Shown here in pieces: positions 27,069-36,086 of a stretch of 64,000 nt of DNA. Where the stretch lies: NCBI GenBank assembly GCA_900545245.1, contig UQYV01000005.1:37907-101906 (forward strand). The letters run 5' to 3'. The stretch comes from an uncultured Bacteroidales bacterium (GTDB lineage Bacteria > Bacteroidota > Bacteroidia > Bacteroidales > UBA932). Position 1 is the first letter of the stretch. Every line of letters begins with the position of its first letter. Under the pieces are notes generated by a model. It saw nothing but the letters and a program-made list of their open reading frames with translations. It did not search any database and was not told where the DNA came from. A program made the translations under genes and the position numbers.

Positions 27069-27670
27069 TGGCAGCAAAGAAACAGACAGCCGCTCCGGCA
27101 GCACAGACAGTACCTGCAGGATATGTCCCTGCACTTAAGAAACTCTATAAGGAGGAGATCGTCGACAAGCTCATGAAGCAGTTCGGCTATTCTACCGTTA
27201 TGCAGGTTCCTAAACTTGTGAAGATTACCATCAACGAGGGTGTCGGCGATGCAACCGGTGACAAGAAACTCGTCGAGGTCGCACAGCAGGAACTCACGGC
27301 AATCACCGGACAGAAGGCAATCGTCACGACTTCAAGGAAGGATATTTCAAACTTCAAACTCCGTAAGGGAATGCCTATCGGAACGAAAGTTACCCTTCGC
27401 AATGTGAAGATGTACGAGTTCCTTGAGAGGCTCATCCGTATTTCTCTTCCGCGTATCCGCGACTTCAACGGTATCTCAGAGAAGATGGACGGCAAGGGCA
27501 ACTACACTCTCGGTATCAAAGAGCAGATTATCTTCCCTGAAATCGACATCGATAAGATTACCAAGATTCTCGGAATGGAGATCACTTTTGTGACTACCGC
27601 CCAGACCGACGAGGAGGCTCACGCACTTCTTTCAGCATTCGGTCTGCCTTTCAAGAAAAATAACAAATAA
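27068..27670 (+). CDS. rplE: 50S ribosomal protein L5 (uL5)
   Basis: A 200-residue protein with the L5 signature VPKLVKITINEGVG and later KLRKGMPIGTKVTLR and ISEKMDGKGNYTLGIKEQIIFPE. L5 binds 5S rRNA in the central protuberance. Compared with the E. coli protein (179 residues) it has an extra N-terminal 20 or so residues rich in Ala, Lys, Pro and Gln, a modest extension of the type often seen in Bacteroidota. Confidence 0.97.
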   Translation: MAAKKQTAAPAAQTVPAGYVPALKKLYKEEIVDKLMKQFGYSTVMQVPKLVKITINEGVGDATGDKKLVEVAQQELTAITGQKAIVTTSRKDISNFKLRKGMPIGTKVTLRNVKMYEFLERLIRISLPRIRDFNGISEKMDGKGNYTLGIKEQIIFPEIDIDKITKILGMEITFVTTAQTDEEAHALLSAFGLPFKKNNK

Positions 27671-27681
27671 AGACACATAAG

Positions 27682-27951
27682 ATGGCAAAAGAATCAATGA
27701 AGGCTCGCGAGGTTAAGCGCGCTAAGCTGGTTGCTAAATACGCCGAGAAGAGGAAAGCTCTCAAGGAAGCCGGTGATTGGGCAGCTCTCGACAAGCTCCC
27801 TAAGAACTCAAGTCCTTGCCGTATGCACAATCGCTGCTCTCTTACAGGAAGACCTAAGGGTTATATGAGGATGTTCGGCATCAGCCGTATCCAGTTCCGC
27901 GAGATGGCAAGCAACGGTCTCATTCCGGGTGTGAAGAAAGCAAGCTGGTAA
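27682..27951 (+). CDS. rpsN: 30S ribosomal protein S14 (uS14), zinc-free type
   Basis: An 89-residue protein with NSSPCRMHNRCSLTGRPKGYM. Only two Cys are present in the CRMHNRC motif, so the four-Cys zinc ribbon of the short S14 type is absent and this is the C-minus form. It binds the 30S head and helps S3/S10 assemble. A 92-nt gap follows before rpsH, the largest inside the cluster; it contains a small GGCACC/GGTGTC hairpin. Confidence 0.96.
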   Translation: MAKESMKAREVKRAKLVAKYAEKRKALKEAGDWAALDKLPKNSSPCRMHNRCSLTGRPKGYMRMFGISRIQFREMASNGLIPGVKKASW

Positions 27952-28043
27952 TAACAGAGATACAATTCATTACAATATTTATTAACAATTCGGATATCGG
28001 GCACCTTACGGGTGTCGTGAAATCCCACTAAAGGATTTAAAAA

Positions 28044-28439
28044 ATGACTGATCCAATTGCAGATTACCTTACAAGGGTTCGCAATGCCTATTCAGTAGGC
28101 AAGAAGATCGTTGAGATTCCGTCTTCAAAGATGAAGCTCGCAATCACCAAGATCCTCTGCGAGAAAGGTTACATCCTCAGCTACAAGGTAGTTGAAGGCA
28201 CTCCTTTCAACACAATCAAAATCGCTCTGAAGTATCATCCTCAGACAAAGACCGCTGCAGTCAAGCACATCGAGCGCATTTCAAGGCCGGGCCTCAGAAA
28301 GTATGTCGATGTCGAGAACATGCCGCGCGTTCTGAACGGACTCGGAATTGCGATTATCTCAACTTCAAAAGGCGTCATCACTGACAAGGAGGCAAAAGAG
28401 CTTAATGTCGGCGGTGAGGTGCTCTGTTATGTTTATTAA
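28044..28439 (+). CDS. rpsH: 30S ribosomal protein S8 (uS8)
   Basis: A 131-residue protein starting MTDPIADYLTRVRNA, the usual S8 N-terminus, with the C-terminal GIAIISTSKGVITDKEA signature. S8 binds helix 21 of 16S rRNA and, in E. coli, represses the spc operon by binding mRNA near rplE. Whether the hairpin in the gap upstream has such a role here is not known. Confidence 0.97.
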   Translation: MTDPIADYLTRVRNAYSVGKKIVEIPSSKMKLAITKILCEKGYILSYKVVEGTPFNTIKIALKYHPQTKTAAVKHIERISRPGLRKYVDVENMPRVLNGLGIAIISTSKGVITDKEAKELNVGGEVLCYVY

Positions 28440-28456
28440 TTTAAAACTGAAGAATA

Positions 28457-29017
28457 ATGTCAAGAATTGGTAAATTGCCTGTACACCTTCCTGCCGGTGT
28501 GACTGTTGAAGTCGCTGCCGGAAACGTGGTTAAGGTTAAAGGACCTCTCGGACAGCTCAGCCAGAAGGTTGACCCTGACATCACTGTCACCGTAGAGGGT
28601 AATGTAGTTACATTGGCACGCCCGACAGATCTTCCTCGTCACCGCTCTATGCACGGTCTCTACCGCGCCCTCATCCACAACATGGTGGTCGGTGTTTCAG
28701 AGGGTTACACAATCCGTCAGGAGCTTGTCGGTGTGGGTTACCGTGTCGAAGTTGCCGGTCAGATGGCAGTCTTTGCCCTCGGTTTCTCTCACGAGATCCA
28801 CTTCCAGCTTCCGGCTGAAATCAAGGCAGAGGCCGAGCCGGTGAAGAAGGGACAGAATCCTGTGCTCGTTCTCAAGAGCTGCGACAAGCAGCTTATCGGA
28901 CAGGTCGCAGCCAAGATCCGCTCATTCCGCAAGCCTGAGCCATACAAGGGCAAGGGTATCAAGTTTGTCGGCGAGACGCTTCGTCGCAAGGCCGGTAAAT
29001 CAGCAGGCGCTAAATAA
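28457..29017 (+). CDS. rplF: 50S ribosomal protein L6 (uL6)
   Basis: A 186-residue protein with two repeated domains. MSRIGKLPVHLPAGVTVEV is the standard start, and PEPYKGKGIKFVGETLRRKAGK is the C-terminal L6 signature. It lies near the sarcin-ricin loop and the elongation-factor site. It follows rpsH by 17 nt. Confidence 0.97.
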   Translation: MSRIGKLPVHLPAGVTVEVAAGNVVKVKGPLGQLSQKVDPDITVTVEGNVVTLARPTDLPRHRSMHGLYRALIHNMVVGVSEGYTIRQELVGVGYRVEVAGQMAVFALGFSHEIHFQLPAEIKAEAEPVKKGQNPVLVLKSCDKQLIGQVAAKIRSFRKPEPYKGKGIKFVGETLRRKAGKSAGAK

Positions 29018-29032
29018 TAGGAGGACTAAGTT

Positions 29033-29395
29033 ATGGCATTGAATAAAATTGAAAGAAGAAAAAGGATTCACTACCGTATTCGTAAAGTCGTTAATGGTAC
29101 TGCTGAGAGACCGAGAATGGTTGTATTCAGAAGCAACAAGCAGATTTACGTTCAGGTTGTTGACGATTTGAAGGGCATCACCCTCGTGGCTGCCGCTTCA
29201 AATGACAAGGAACTTGCGGCTGACTGCAAGGGCAAGACCGGTGTCGAGGCTGCCGCAATCGTCGGAAAGAAGATTGCAGAGCGTGCCCTCGCAAAAGGAA
29301 TCACCACGATTTCCTTCGACCGTGGAGGCTACCTCTATCACGGACGTGTTAAAAGTTTGGCTGATGCTGCCCGTGAAGGTGGCCTGATTTTCTAA
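29033..29395 (+). CDS. rplR: 50S ribosomal protein L18 (uL18)
   Basis: A 120-residue protein with RPRMVVFRSNKQIYVQVVDD and a C-terminal FDRGGYLYHGRVKSLADAAREGGL, the L18 signature. It binds 5S rRNA together with L5. Spacing to both neighbours is about 11-15 nt. Confidence 0.97.
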   Translation: MALNKIERRKRIHYRIRKVVNGTAERPRMVVFRSNKQIYVQVVDDLKGITLVAAASNDKELAADCKGKTGVEAAAIVGKKIAERALAKGITTISFDRGGYLYHGRVKSLADAAREGGLIF

Positions 29396-29406
29396 AAATT
29401 GAGACT

Positions 29407-29925
29407 ATGGCAAATACAAATGTTAAGAAAGTAAAGACATCTGACCTTGAGCTCAAGGACAGACTTGTTGCCATCCAGAGAGTGACCAAGGTTACTAAGG
29501 GTGGTCGTCACTTCAGTTTTGCAGCCATTGTTGTTGTGGGTGACGAGAACGGCGTTGTCGGTTATGGTCTCGGTAAGGCCAATGAGGTCACTACAGCAAT
29601 CTCCAAGGGTGTAGAGGATGCGAAGAAGAATCTCGTGAAGGTTCCTGTTCTCAACCACACTATCCCTCACGAGCAGGAGGCAAAATTCGGTGGCGCTCGC
29701 GTTTTCATGAAGCCTGCTGCCCCTGGTACAGGAGTTAAGGCCGGTGGTGCGATGCGTGTCGTTTTCGAGTCAGTCGGAATCCACAATGTCCTCGCGAAGT
29801 CAAAGGGCTCTTCAAACCCTCACAACCTCGTGAAGGCTACCGTTGCGGCTCTCACTGAGATGCGTGACGCCTACACTGTCGCAGGACTCCGCGGCATTCC
29901 TATGAGCAGAGTGTTTAAAGGTTAA
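29407..29925 (+). CDS. rpsE: 30S ribosomal protein S5 (uS5)
   Basis: A 172-residue protein. The double-stranded-RNA-binding-like S5 N-terminal domain contains RVTKVTKGGRHFSFAAIVVV, followed by the glycine-rich loop VGYGLGKANEV, and the C-terminal domain has GVKAGGAMRVVFES. S5 contributes to translational accuracy and mRNA unwinding at the entry channel. Full length. Confidence 0.97.
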   Translation: MANTNVKKVKTSDLELKDRLVAIQRVTKVTKGGRHFSFAAIVVVGDENGVVGYGLGKANEVTTAISKGVEDAKKNLVKVPVLNHTIPHEQEAKFGGARVFMKPAAPGTGVKAGGAMRVVFESVGIHNVLAKSKGSSNPHNLVKATVAALTEMRDAYTVAGLRGIPMSRVFKG

Positions 29926-29938
29926 GGAGGACTGAACT

Positions 29939-30121
29939 ATGGCAAAAGTAAAGATTACTCAGACTAAGAGTAGGAGCGGTGCTACAAAGAGACAGATTGC
30001 GAACCTCGCGTCACTCGGAATCCACAGGCTCCACCAGACCGTTGAAGTCGAGCTCACCCCTGTAACCAAGGGAATGCTTGAGAAGGTTCTTCACCTTGTA
30101 ACGGTAGAAGAAGTAAAATAA
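29939..30121 (+). CDS. rpmD: 50S ribosomal protein L30 (uL30)
   Basis: A 60-residue protein, MAKVKITQTKSRSGATKRQ, with the L30 motif LASLGIHRLHQTVEV. It is small but intact. It ends 15 nt before the chosen rplO start. Confidence 0.96.
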   Translation: MAKVKITQTKSRSGATKRQIANLASLGIHRLHQTVEVELTPVTKGMLEKVLHLVTVEEVK

Positions 30122-30136
30122 TTGGAGGGACAGAAT

Positions 30137-30586
30137 ATGAAATTGAATAATTTGACACCTGCAAAAGGTTCTAAAGGAAGAGAGAAGAGAATCGGACGCG
30201 GTGAGGGCTCAGGACACGGCGGAACATCAACCCGCGGTCACAAGGGTGCTCAGGCACGTTCAGGCTACTCTCGCAAGAACGGATTCGAGGGAGGTCAGAT
30301 GCCTATCCAGCGTCGTCTTCCTAAGTTCGGGTTCACAAACCCTACACGTGTTGAGTACAAGGCAGTCAATGTCGCTGTCCTTCAGGCAATAGCTGAGGAG
30401 AACAAGCTTGAGGTCATCACGCTTGACATTCTCAGGGAAGCCGGATATGCCGGAAAGAACGATCTCGTGAAGATTCTCGGCAACGGCGAACTCAAGGCCA
30501 AAGTTGAGGTCACTGCAAATGCGTTCTCAAAGAGCGCTGTAGCGAAGATTGAGGCTGCCGGCGGAAAAGCTAACACAATCGAATAG
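30137..30586 (+). CDS. rplO: 50S ribosomal protein L15 (uL15)
   Basis: A 149-residue protein. I chose ATG 30137 (MKLNNLTPAKGSKGREKR, the family start) over the in-frame TTG at 30122. The Gly/Arg-rich GRGEGSGHGGTSTRGHKG loop penetrates the 23S rRNA. It lies 5 nt before secY. Confidence 0.96.
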   Translation: MKLNNLTPAKGSKGREKRIGRGEGSGHGGTSTRGHKGAQARSGYSRKNGFEGGQMPIQRRLPKFGFTNPTRVEYKAVNVAVLQAIAEENKLEVITLDILREAGYAGKNDLVKILGNGELKAKVEVTANAFSKSAVAKIEAAGGKANTIE

Positions 30587-30591
30587 CAATA

Positions 30592-31929
30592 ATGAAGAAG
30601 TTTATTCAGACAATCAAGAACATCTTCAAGATTGAGGAACTCAGGAAGAGAATCGGCTACACGCTTCTTCTCATCCTTGTCTATCGTCTCGGAAGCTTCA
30701 TCGTGCTTCCGGGCATAGACGCTTCCCAGCTCGCCAAGATGCAGGACTTCGCTCAGGAGGGTCTCGTTGGCCTTCTTGATATGTTCTCAGGCGGTGCGTT
30801 CGGTAATGCCTCTATCTTTGCGCTGGGTGTGATGCCGTACATCTCGGCTTCCATCGTCATCCAGCTTCTTGGTGTTTTCGTCCCTTACTTCCGCAAAATG
30901 CAGATGGAGGGCGAAAGCGGACGGAGAAAGATGAATCAGTACACGAGGTATCTCACCATCCTGATTCTCTGCATCCAGGGTCCTGCCTATATGGCTGCGC
31001 TTCACCAGCAGGTTCCTGCCAGCGCTTTCGTAGCTGTCAATCAGCTCGGCTGGTCAAACTTCTGGTTTAACCTCGTTTCAACTGTAATCCTCATCGGAGG
31101 AACGATGTTCGTGATGTGGCTCGGTGAGAGAATCACCGACCGCGGAATAGGCAACGGTATCTCTCTCATCATTATGGTCGGAATCATCGCACGTCTGCCT
31201 TTCGCACTCGGTGCCGAGGTTTCAGCAAAATGGGGAACAGCTGTCGGTGGTATCCTTCTTCTCGTCGTTGAGCTCATCATCCTCTTCTTCGTGTTTGTCG
31301 CAGCCATCGCGCTCGTTCAGGCAGTGAGAAAGGTTCCTGTGCAGTATGCGAAGAGAGTTGTAGGGAACAAGCAGTATGGTGGTGTGCGTCAGTACATCCC
31401 GATGAAGATCAACGCAGCCGGCGTGATGCCTATCATCTTCGCTCAGGCGTTGATGCTCTTCCCGCTTATTTTCTCACGTTTTGATGCAACCAGAGGTCTC
31501 GCAGCAGTTTTCAGCAACTACACCGGATTCTGGTACAACTTCGTGTTTGCGATTCTTGTAATCCTCTTCACTTATTTCTATACAGCCGTAACCGTCAATC
31601 CGACGATGATGGCCGAGGAAATGAGGAAGAACGGTGGATTCATCCCGGGTGTAAAGCCTGGCAAGAAGACCGTGGAGTACCTTGACTCAATCATGTCGAG
31701 GGTGACTCTCCCGGGCTCAATCTTCCTTGCCCTGATTGCTATTCTCCCGGCATTCGCTATGATGCTTGGAGTCAACAACAAATTCGCAAGCTTCTACGGA
31801 GGTACTTCCCTCCTGATTCTTGTCGGAGTCGTTCTTGACACTCTCCAGCAGATTGAAAGCTATCTTTTGATGCGTCATTACGACGGACTGATGAAGACCG
31901 GTCGTCTGAAAGGACGTTCAGGTATGTAA
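30592..31929 (+). CDS. secY: Protein translocase subunit SecY
   Basis: A 445-residue channel subunit of the Sec translocon. Ten predicted TM helices are visible from about residue 20 to 430. GSFIVLPGID and GLLDMFSGGAFGNASIFALGVMPYISASI form the plug region and second helix, and GGFIPGVKPGKKT is the conserved cytoplasmic C5 loop. It exports the many lipoproteins and porins encoded in this window. Its position after rplO is conserved in bacteria. Confidence 0.97.
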   Translation: MKKFIQTIKNIFKIEELRKRIGYTLLLILVYRLGSFIVLPGIDASQLAKMQDFAQEGLVGLLDMFSGGAFGNASIFALGVMPYISASIVIQLLGVFVPYFRKMQMEGESGRRKMNQYTRYLTILILCIQGPAYMAALHQQVPASAFVAVNQLGWSNFWFNLVSTVILIGGTMFVMWLGERITDRGIGNGISLIIMVGIIARLPFALGAEVSAKWGTAVGGILLLVVELIILFFVFVAAIALVQAVRKVPVQYAKRVVGNKQYGGVRQYIPMKINAAGVMPIIFAQALMLFPLIFSRFDATRGLAAVFSNYTGFWYNFVFAILVILFTYFYTAVTVNPTMMAEEMRKNGGFIPGVKPGKKTVEYLDSIMSRVTLPGSIFLALIAILPAFAMMLGVNNKFASFYGGTSLLILVGVVLDTLQQIESYLLMRHYDGLMKTGRLKGRSGM

Positions 31930-31950
31930 AATCGATAAAGTTCATTGGAA

Positions 31951-32724
31951 ATGGTTGCGCCGAAAACAGAGGAAGAAATAGAGCTGATGCGCGAGAATGC
32001 TATTCTCGTTTCCAAGACATTGGCGGAAGTCGGTAAGATGGTCGCTCCTGGTGTGACAACTCTCGAGTTGAATAGGGTGGCTGAGACTTTTATCCGTGAC
32101 AACGGAGCTATACCAAGCTTTCTCGGGTTTGATGGTTTTCCGGCGGCGCTCTGCATGTCTGTAAACGATGTTGTCGTGCACGGTTTCCCGTCCGACTACG
32201 TCCTCAGGGACGGAGACATCGTGTCGGTGGATTGCGGAACTTACTACAGAGGATACAACGGTGATTCGGCCTACACTTTCCCGGTCGGGGAAGTGGACGC
32301 CGAAACTGCCGAGCTTCTTAAGGTGACGAAGGAATCTCTCTACAAGGGCATTGCAGCAGCGGTTGACGGAGCCCGCGTCGGTGACATAGGACACGCGGTG
32401 CAGTCGTATGCGGAGTCGTTCGGTTTTGGTGTTGTACGTGAGCTTGAGGGCCACGGTATCGGCACGCAGATGCACGAGTCGCCCGGAATTCCCAATTATG
32501 GGAGACAGGGGCATGGCCCGAAGCTCAGAAACGGAATGACAATTTGTATCGAGCCTATGATTACGGCAGGATCCAGAAACGTGTATTTGGACAAAAATGG
32601 TTGGGCAGTCCACACGGCGGATCACCGGAATGCGGCTCACTACGAGCTTACGGTTGTTGTCAGAAAAGGTCACGCAGAGCAGCTGTCTACCTTTGACTTC
32701 ATCGAGAACAGTGTTAAATTTTAA
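31951..32724 (+). CDS. map: Methionine aminopeptidase type I
   Basis: A 257-residue pita-bread metallopeptidase that removes the initiator Met from nascent proteins. It shows VSVDCGTYYRGYNGDSAYTF (the two metal-binding Asp), GHGIGTQMHESPGIPNYG (metal-binding His) and TICIEPMITAG (metal-binding Glu). ATG 31951 is preferred to TTG 31945. It has no N-terminal zinc-finger extension, so it is type Ia-like. Confidence 0.95.
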   Translation: MVAPKTEEEIELMRENAILVSKTLAEVGKMVAPGVTTLELNRVAETFIRDNGAIPSFLGFDGFPAALCMSVNDVVVHGFPSDYVLRDGDIVSVDCGTYYRGYNGDSAYTFPVGEVDAETAELLKVTKESLYKGIAAAVDGARVGDIGHAVQSYAESFGFGVVRELEGHGIGTQMHESPGIPNYGRQGHGPKLRNGMTICIEPMITAGSRNVYLDKNGWAVHTADHRNAAHYELTVVVRKGHAEQLSTFDFIENSVKF

Positions 32725-32735
32725 TGTGATATTTT

Positions 32736-32954
32736 ATGCCGAAACAATCAGCAATCGAACAAGAAGGCGTCATTATCGAGACTCTGCCGAACGCAATGTT
32801 CAAAGTCGAGCTTGAGAATGGTCACGTCATCATCGCCCACATCTCCGGAAAGATGAGGATGAACTACATCAAGATTCTGCCCGGTGACAAGGTGAAAGTT
32901 GAAATGTCACCTTATGATTTATCAAAAGGAAGAATTTCTTTCAGATATAAATAA
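32736..32954 (+). CDS. infA: Translation initiation factor IF-1
   Basis: A 72-residue S1/OB-fold protein, with ETLPNAMFKVELENGHVIIAH and SGKMRMNYIKILPGDKV, the IF-1 signature. It occupies the A site during initiation. It follows map by 11 nt, the usual place in Bacteroidota. Confidence 0.96.
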   Translation: MPKQSAIEQEGVIIETLPNAMFKVELENGHVIIAHISGKMRMNYIKILPGDKVKVEMSPYDLSKGRISFRYK

Positions 32955-32964
32955 AATATTAGTT

Positions 32965-33081
32965 ATGAAAGTTAAAACATCCATAAAGAAGCGCAGCGAA
33001 GACTGCAAGATCGTAAAGCGCAAAGGTCGTCTCTACGTGATTTGCAAGAAGAACCCGAAGTTCAAGATGCGCCAGGGATAA
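32965..33081 (+). CDS. rpmJ: 50S ribosomal protein L36 (bL36), partial zinc site
   Basis: A 38-residue protein, MKVKTSIKKRSEDCKIVKR..., from ATG 32965. The usual CxxC...C...H zinc ligands are reduced: the first Cys is Ser (RSEDC), the second and third Cys remain, and the terminal His is Phe (NPKFKMRQG). This is the non-zinc form seen in many Bacteroidota. Position between infA and rpsM is conserved. Confidence 0.94.
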   Translation: MKVKTSIKKRSEDCKIVKRKGRLYVICKKNPKFKMRQG

Positions 33082-33118
33082 TCACTGATTTGTTAACAAT
33101 TTAAGTATTAGAATAGTT

Positions 33119-33496
33119 ATGGCAAGAATAGCCGGTGTTGATTTACCTAACAACAAGAGGGGAGAGATAGGCTTGACCTATATCTTCGGAATCGGCCGCA
33201 GCACAGCAAGGAAGATTCTTTCCGAGCTCGGTATCGATTATGACATCAAGTGCGGTGACTGGAACGATGAGCAGGTTGCGGGCATCCGTAGCATCATCGC
33301 CAACGAATACAAGATTGAAGGTGAGCTCCGTTCAAGCATCCAGATGAACATCAAGCGTTTGATGGATATCGGTTGCTATCGTGGTATCCGCCATCGTCTT
33401 GGACTCCCTGTCCGTGGTCAGAGCACCAAGAACAACGCCCGTACAAGAAAGGGTAAGAAGAAAACCGTTGCCAACAAGAAGAAGGCAACCAAATAG
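33119..33496 (+). CDS. rpsM: 30S ribosomal protein S13 (uS13)
   Basis: A 125-residue protein. MARIAGVDLPNNKRGEIGL is the typical start, RGIRHRLGLPVRGQSTKNNART the C-terminal signature, with a Lys-rich tail. S13 contacts the P-site tRNA and bridges to the 50S. It follows rpmJ by 37 nt. Confidence 0.97.
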   Translation: MARIAGVDLPNNKRGEIGLTYIFGIGRSTARKILSELGIDYDIKCGDWNDEQVAGIRSIIANEYKIEGELRSSIQMNIKRLMDIGCYRGIRHRLGLPVRGQSTKNNARTRKGKKKTVANKKKATK

Positions 33497-33506
33497 TCGA
33501 TGAATT

Positions 33507-33896
33507 ATGGCAAAGAAAACAACAACAGCAAAAAAGAGAGTTGTAAAGGTTGACGCTTGTGGCGAGGCTCATATTTCATCAACCTTCAACAACGTGATCA
33601 TTTCTCTGACCAACAGTATCGGACAGGTGATCAGCTGGTCCTCTGCCGGAAAGAGCGGTTTCAGGGGATCAAAGAAAAACACTCCTTATGCAGCGCAGGT
33701 TGCGGCTGAGGATTGTGCAAAGACAGCCTACGACCTCGGTCTCCGCAAGGTAAAGGCGTATGTGAAGGGTCCTGGTGCAGGACGTGAGTCCGCAATCAGA
33801 ACAATCCACGGTGCAGGCATCGAAGTTACCGAGATTATCGATGTTACTCCTATGCCGCACAACGGATGCCGCCCTAAGGGACGTCGTAAGGTTTAA
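33507..33896 (+). CDS. rpsK: 30S ribosomal protein S11 (uS11)
   Basis: A 129-residue protein with AHISSTFNNVIISLTN and the C-terminal IIDVTPMPHNGCRPKGRRKV. It lines the platform at the E site/mRNA exit. The N-terminal Lys/Thr/Ala-rich stretch (KKTTTAKKRV) is slightly longer than in E. coli. Confidence 0.97.
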   Translation: MAKKTTTAKKRVVKVDACGEAHISSTFNNVIISLTNSIGQVISWSSAGKSGFRGSKKNTPYAAQVAAEDCAKTAYDLGLRKVKAYVKGPGAGRESAIRTIHGAGIEVTEIIDVTPMPHNGCRPKGRRKV

Positions 33897-33924
33897 TGTG
33901 TAACAATCTAAAGCAAGAATTACT

Positions 33925-34527
33925 ATGGCAAGATATATTGGACCAAGTACCAAAATTGCGCGTAAGTTCGGCGAGCCGATCTACGGAACGGATAAGGACT
34001 TTGAAAAGAGAAATTATCCTCCGGGACAGCACGGACTTGCAAGCAAGCGCAAGAAGAAATCCGAGTACGGCACTCAGCTCAAGGAGAAGCAGAAAGTTAA
34101 GTATACTTACGGCGTTCTCGAAAGGCAGTTCCGCAACACTTACGAGAAGGCGTCCCGCATGAAGGGACAGAAAGGTGAGAACCTCCTCTTCCTTCTTGAG
34201 TCTCGTCTTGACAACATCGTGTATCGTCTTGGTTTCGCTCCTACAAGGGCGGCAGCAAGACAGCTCGTTCTCCACTGCCACATTACGCTCAACGGGGAAG
34301 TTTGCAACATTCCTTCTGCAACAGTGAAGCCTGGTGACGTTGTTGCCGTGCGCGAGAGGTCAAAGAGCCTTGAGGTAATCACTGCAAGCGTCGCTTCCGC
34401 AGCGAAGTACTCATGGCTTGAGCTTGACGCGAAGGCGCTTACCGGAAAGTATCTCAATGTTCCTGTACGCGAGGAAATCCCTGAGAATATCAACGAGCAG
34501 CTTATCGTCGAGCTTTACTCCAAGTAA
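33925..34527 (+). CDS. rpsD: 30S ribosomal protein S4 (uS4)
   Basis: A 200-residue protein. It has the S4 N-terminal domain (MARYIGPSTKIARKFGEPIYG) and an S4 RNA-binding motif at about residues 90-155 (RLDNIVYRLGFAPTRAAARQLVLH). It starts 16S rRNA 5'-domain assembly. There is no zinc-binding Cys quartet, so it is the zinc-free form. Confidence 0.97.
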   Translation: MARYIGPSTKIARKFGEPIYGTDKDFEKRNYPPGQHGLASKRKKKSEYGTQLKEKQKVKYTYGVLERQFRNTYEKASRMKGQKGENLLFLLESRLDNIVYRLGFAPTRAAARQLVLHCHITLNGEVCNIPSATVKPGDVVAVRERSKSLEVITASVASAAKYSWLELDAKALTGKYLNVPVREEIPENINEQLIVELYSK

Positions 34528-34551
34528 TAATTAAACACCCAAAAAGCAATT

Positions 34552-35559
34552 ATGGCAATCTTAGCATTTCAGAAACCGGACAAGGTGATTATGCTTGAAG
34601 GAACCGATACCGTCGGCCGCTTCGAGTTCAGGCCTTTGGAGCCTGGCTACGGACAGACCATCGGTAATGCCCTCCGCCGTATTCTCCTGTCATCATTAGA
34701 GGGGTTTGCTATCAACTCAATCAAGATTTCCGGTGTAGACCAGGAATTCGCCACAATTCCGGGCGTCGTTGAGGGAATGCAGGACATCATCCTGAACCTC
34801 AAGCAGGTGCGCTTCAAGAGAATGGTGGACACCGTTGATTCGGAGGTGGCAAACATCGTTATCAGCGGAAAGCAAGAGTTTACCGCTGAGGAAATCTCAA
34901 AGGGATTGTCTTCTTTCACGGTGTTGAACCCTGACCTTCACATCTGCACTCTCGAACCGTCCGTGAAACTTGAGATCTCTCTCACGGTTGCAAAGGGACG
35001 CGGTTTTGTTCCGGCTGACGAGAATAGGGACGAGAATACGCCTATCGGAACCATTCCGGTGGACGCCATCTACACCCCTATCCGCAACGTGAACTGGACC
35101 GTCGAGAACTGGCGTGTGGAACAGAAGACCGACTACGAGAAGCTGAATCTGGAGATTGTAACCGACGGTTCAATCACTCCGAACACGGCTCTGCAGGAGG
35201 CTGCAAACATCCTTATCTATCACTTCAAACTGTTCACCGACGACAAGAAGCTCACTCTTGAGAGCACCGTTGAGTCTGACTCAAAGGAACTTGACGAGGA
35301 GTCACTCCATATGAGACATCTCCTTCTCACCAAGCTTTCCGATATGGGACTTTCAGTGAGAGCATACAACTGTCTGAAGGCTGCTGACATCGACACTTTC
35401 GCTGACCTTGTTTCCTACTCAAGGGCTGAGCTTATGAAGTTCAGGAACTTCGGAAGGAAATCCCTCAACGAAATCGACCAGTTGGTTGACAAGATGAAGC
35501 TTTCATTCGGTATGGATGTTACCAAGTATAATATTGAACAAAAGAAAAAGAACGTATAA
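34552..35559 (+). CDS. rpoA: RNA polymerase subunit alpha
   Basis: A 335-residue protein. The N-terminal dimerisation domain shows EPGYGQTIGNALRRILLSSLEG. The C-terminal domain (from about residue 255) has LTKLSDMGLSVRAYNCLKAADI and FRNFGRKSLNEI, the helix-hairpin elements that contact UP elements and activators. Position between rpsD and rplQ is the classic alpha operon. Confidence 0.97.
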   Translation: MAILAFQKPDKVIMLEGTDTVGRFEFRPLEPGYGQTIGNALRRILLSSLEGFAINSIKISGVDQEFATIPGVVEGMQDIILNLKQVRFKRMVDTVDSEVANIVISGKQEFTAEEISKGLSSFTVLNPDLHICTLEPSVKLEISLTVAKGRGFVPADENRDENTPIGTIPVDAIYTPIRNVNWTVENWRVEQKTDYEKLNLEIVTDGSITPNTALQEAANILIYHFKLFTDDKKLTLESTVESDSKELDEESLHMRHLLLTKLSDMGLSVRAYNCLKAADIDTFADLVSYSRAELMKFRNFGRKSLNEIDQLVDKMKLSFGMDVTKYNIEQKKKNV

Positions 35560-35562
35560 AGT

Positions 35563-36066
35563 ATGAGACACAATAAGGCTTTCAACCACCTTGGTCGCAA
35601 GAGCGGTCACCGCAAGGCTCTCCTCGCGAATATGGCCACTTCACTCATTCTTCACAAGAGAATCGAGACCACTGTAGCCAAGGCAAAGGCTTTGAAGATG
35701 TACGTTGAACCGCTCATCACAAAGTCAAAGGACGATACTACTGCATCCCGCCGTACCGTTTTCAGCTATCTCAAGAACAAGGAGGCAGTCACGGAGCTCT
35801 TCCGCACCGTTGCCCCTAAGATTGCTGAGCGTCAGGGAGGATACACAAGGGTTCTCAAGACCGGTTTCCGTCAGGGTGACGGTGCTGACCTCGCAATCAT
35901 CGAGCTCGTTGACTTCAACGAGGCAGCTCTCGCTTCAACTCCTAAGAAGGAAACCAAGAAGACAACTCGCCGCAGCCGCGCAAAGAAGGCAGAGACCGTA
36001 GAGGCCGCTCCTGCAACCGAGGCTCCGGTTGAGACTCCGGCAGAGGCACCTGCAACTGAGGAATAG
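35563..36066 (+). CDS. rplQ: 50S ribosomal protein L17 (bL17) with acidic Ala/Pro tail
   Basis: A 167-residue protein. Residues 1-115 are the L17 core (MRHNKAFNHLGRKSGHRKALL, GGYTRVLKTGFRQGDGADLAIIELV). Residues about 127-167 form a low-complexity tail, first Lys/Arg-rich and then Glu, Ala, Pro and Thr-rich; tails of this kind occur in Bacteroidota. It starts 3 nt after rpoA and is the last gene before a strong terminator. Confidence 0.96.
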   Translation: MRHNKAFNHLGRKSGHRKALLANMATSLILHKRIETTVAKAKALKMYVEPLITKSKDDTTASRRTVFSYLKNKEAVTELFRTVAPKIAERQGGYTRVLKTGFRQGDGADLAIIELVDFNEAALASTPKKETKKTTRRSRAKKAETVEAAPATEAPVETPAEAPATEE

Positions 36067-36086
36067 TCCGAAACCGACTCTAAAAC

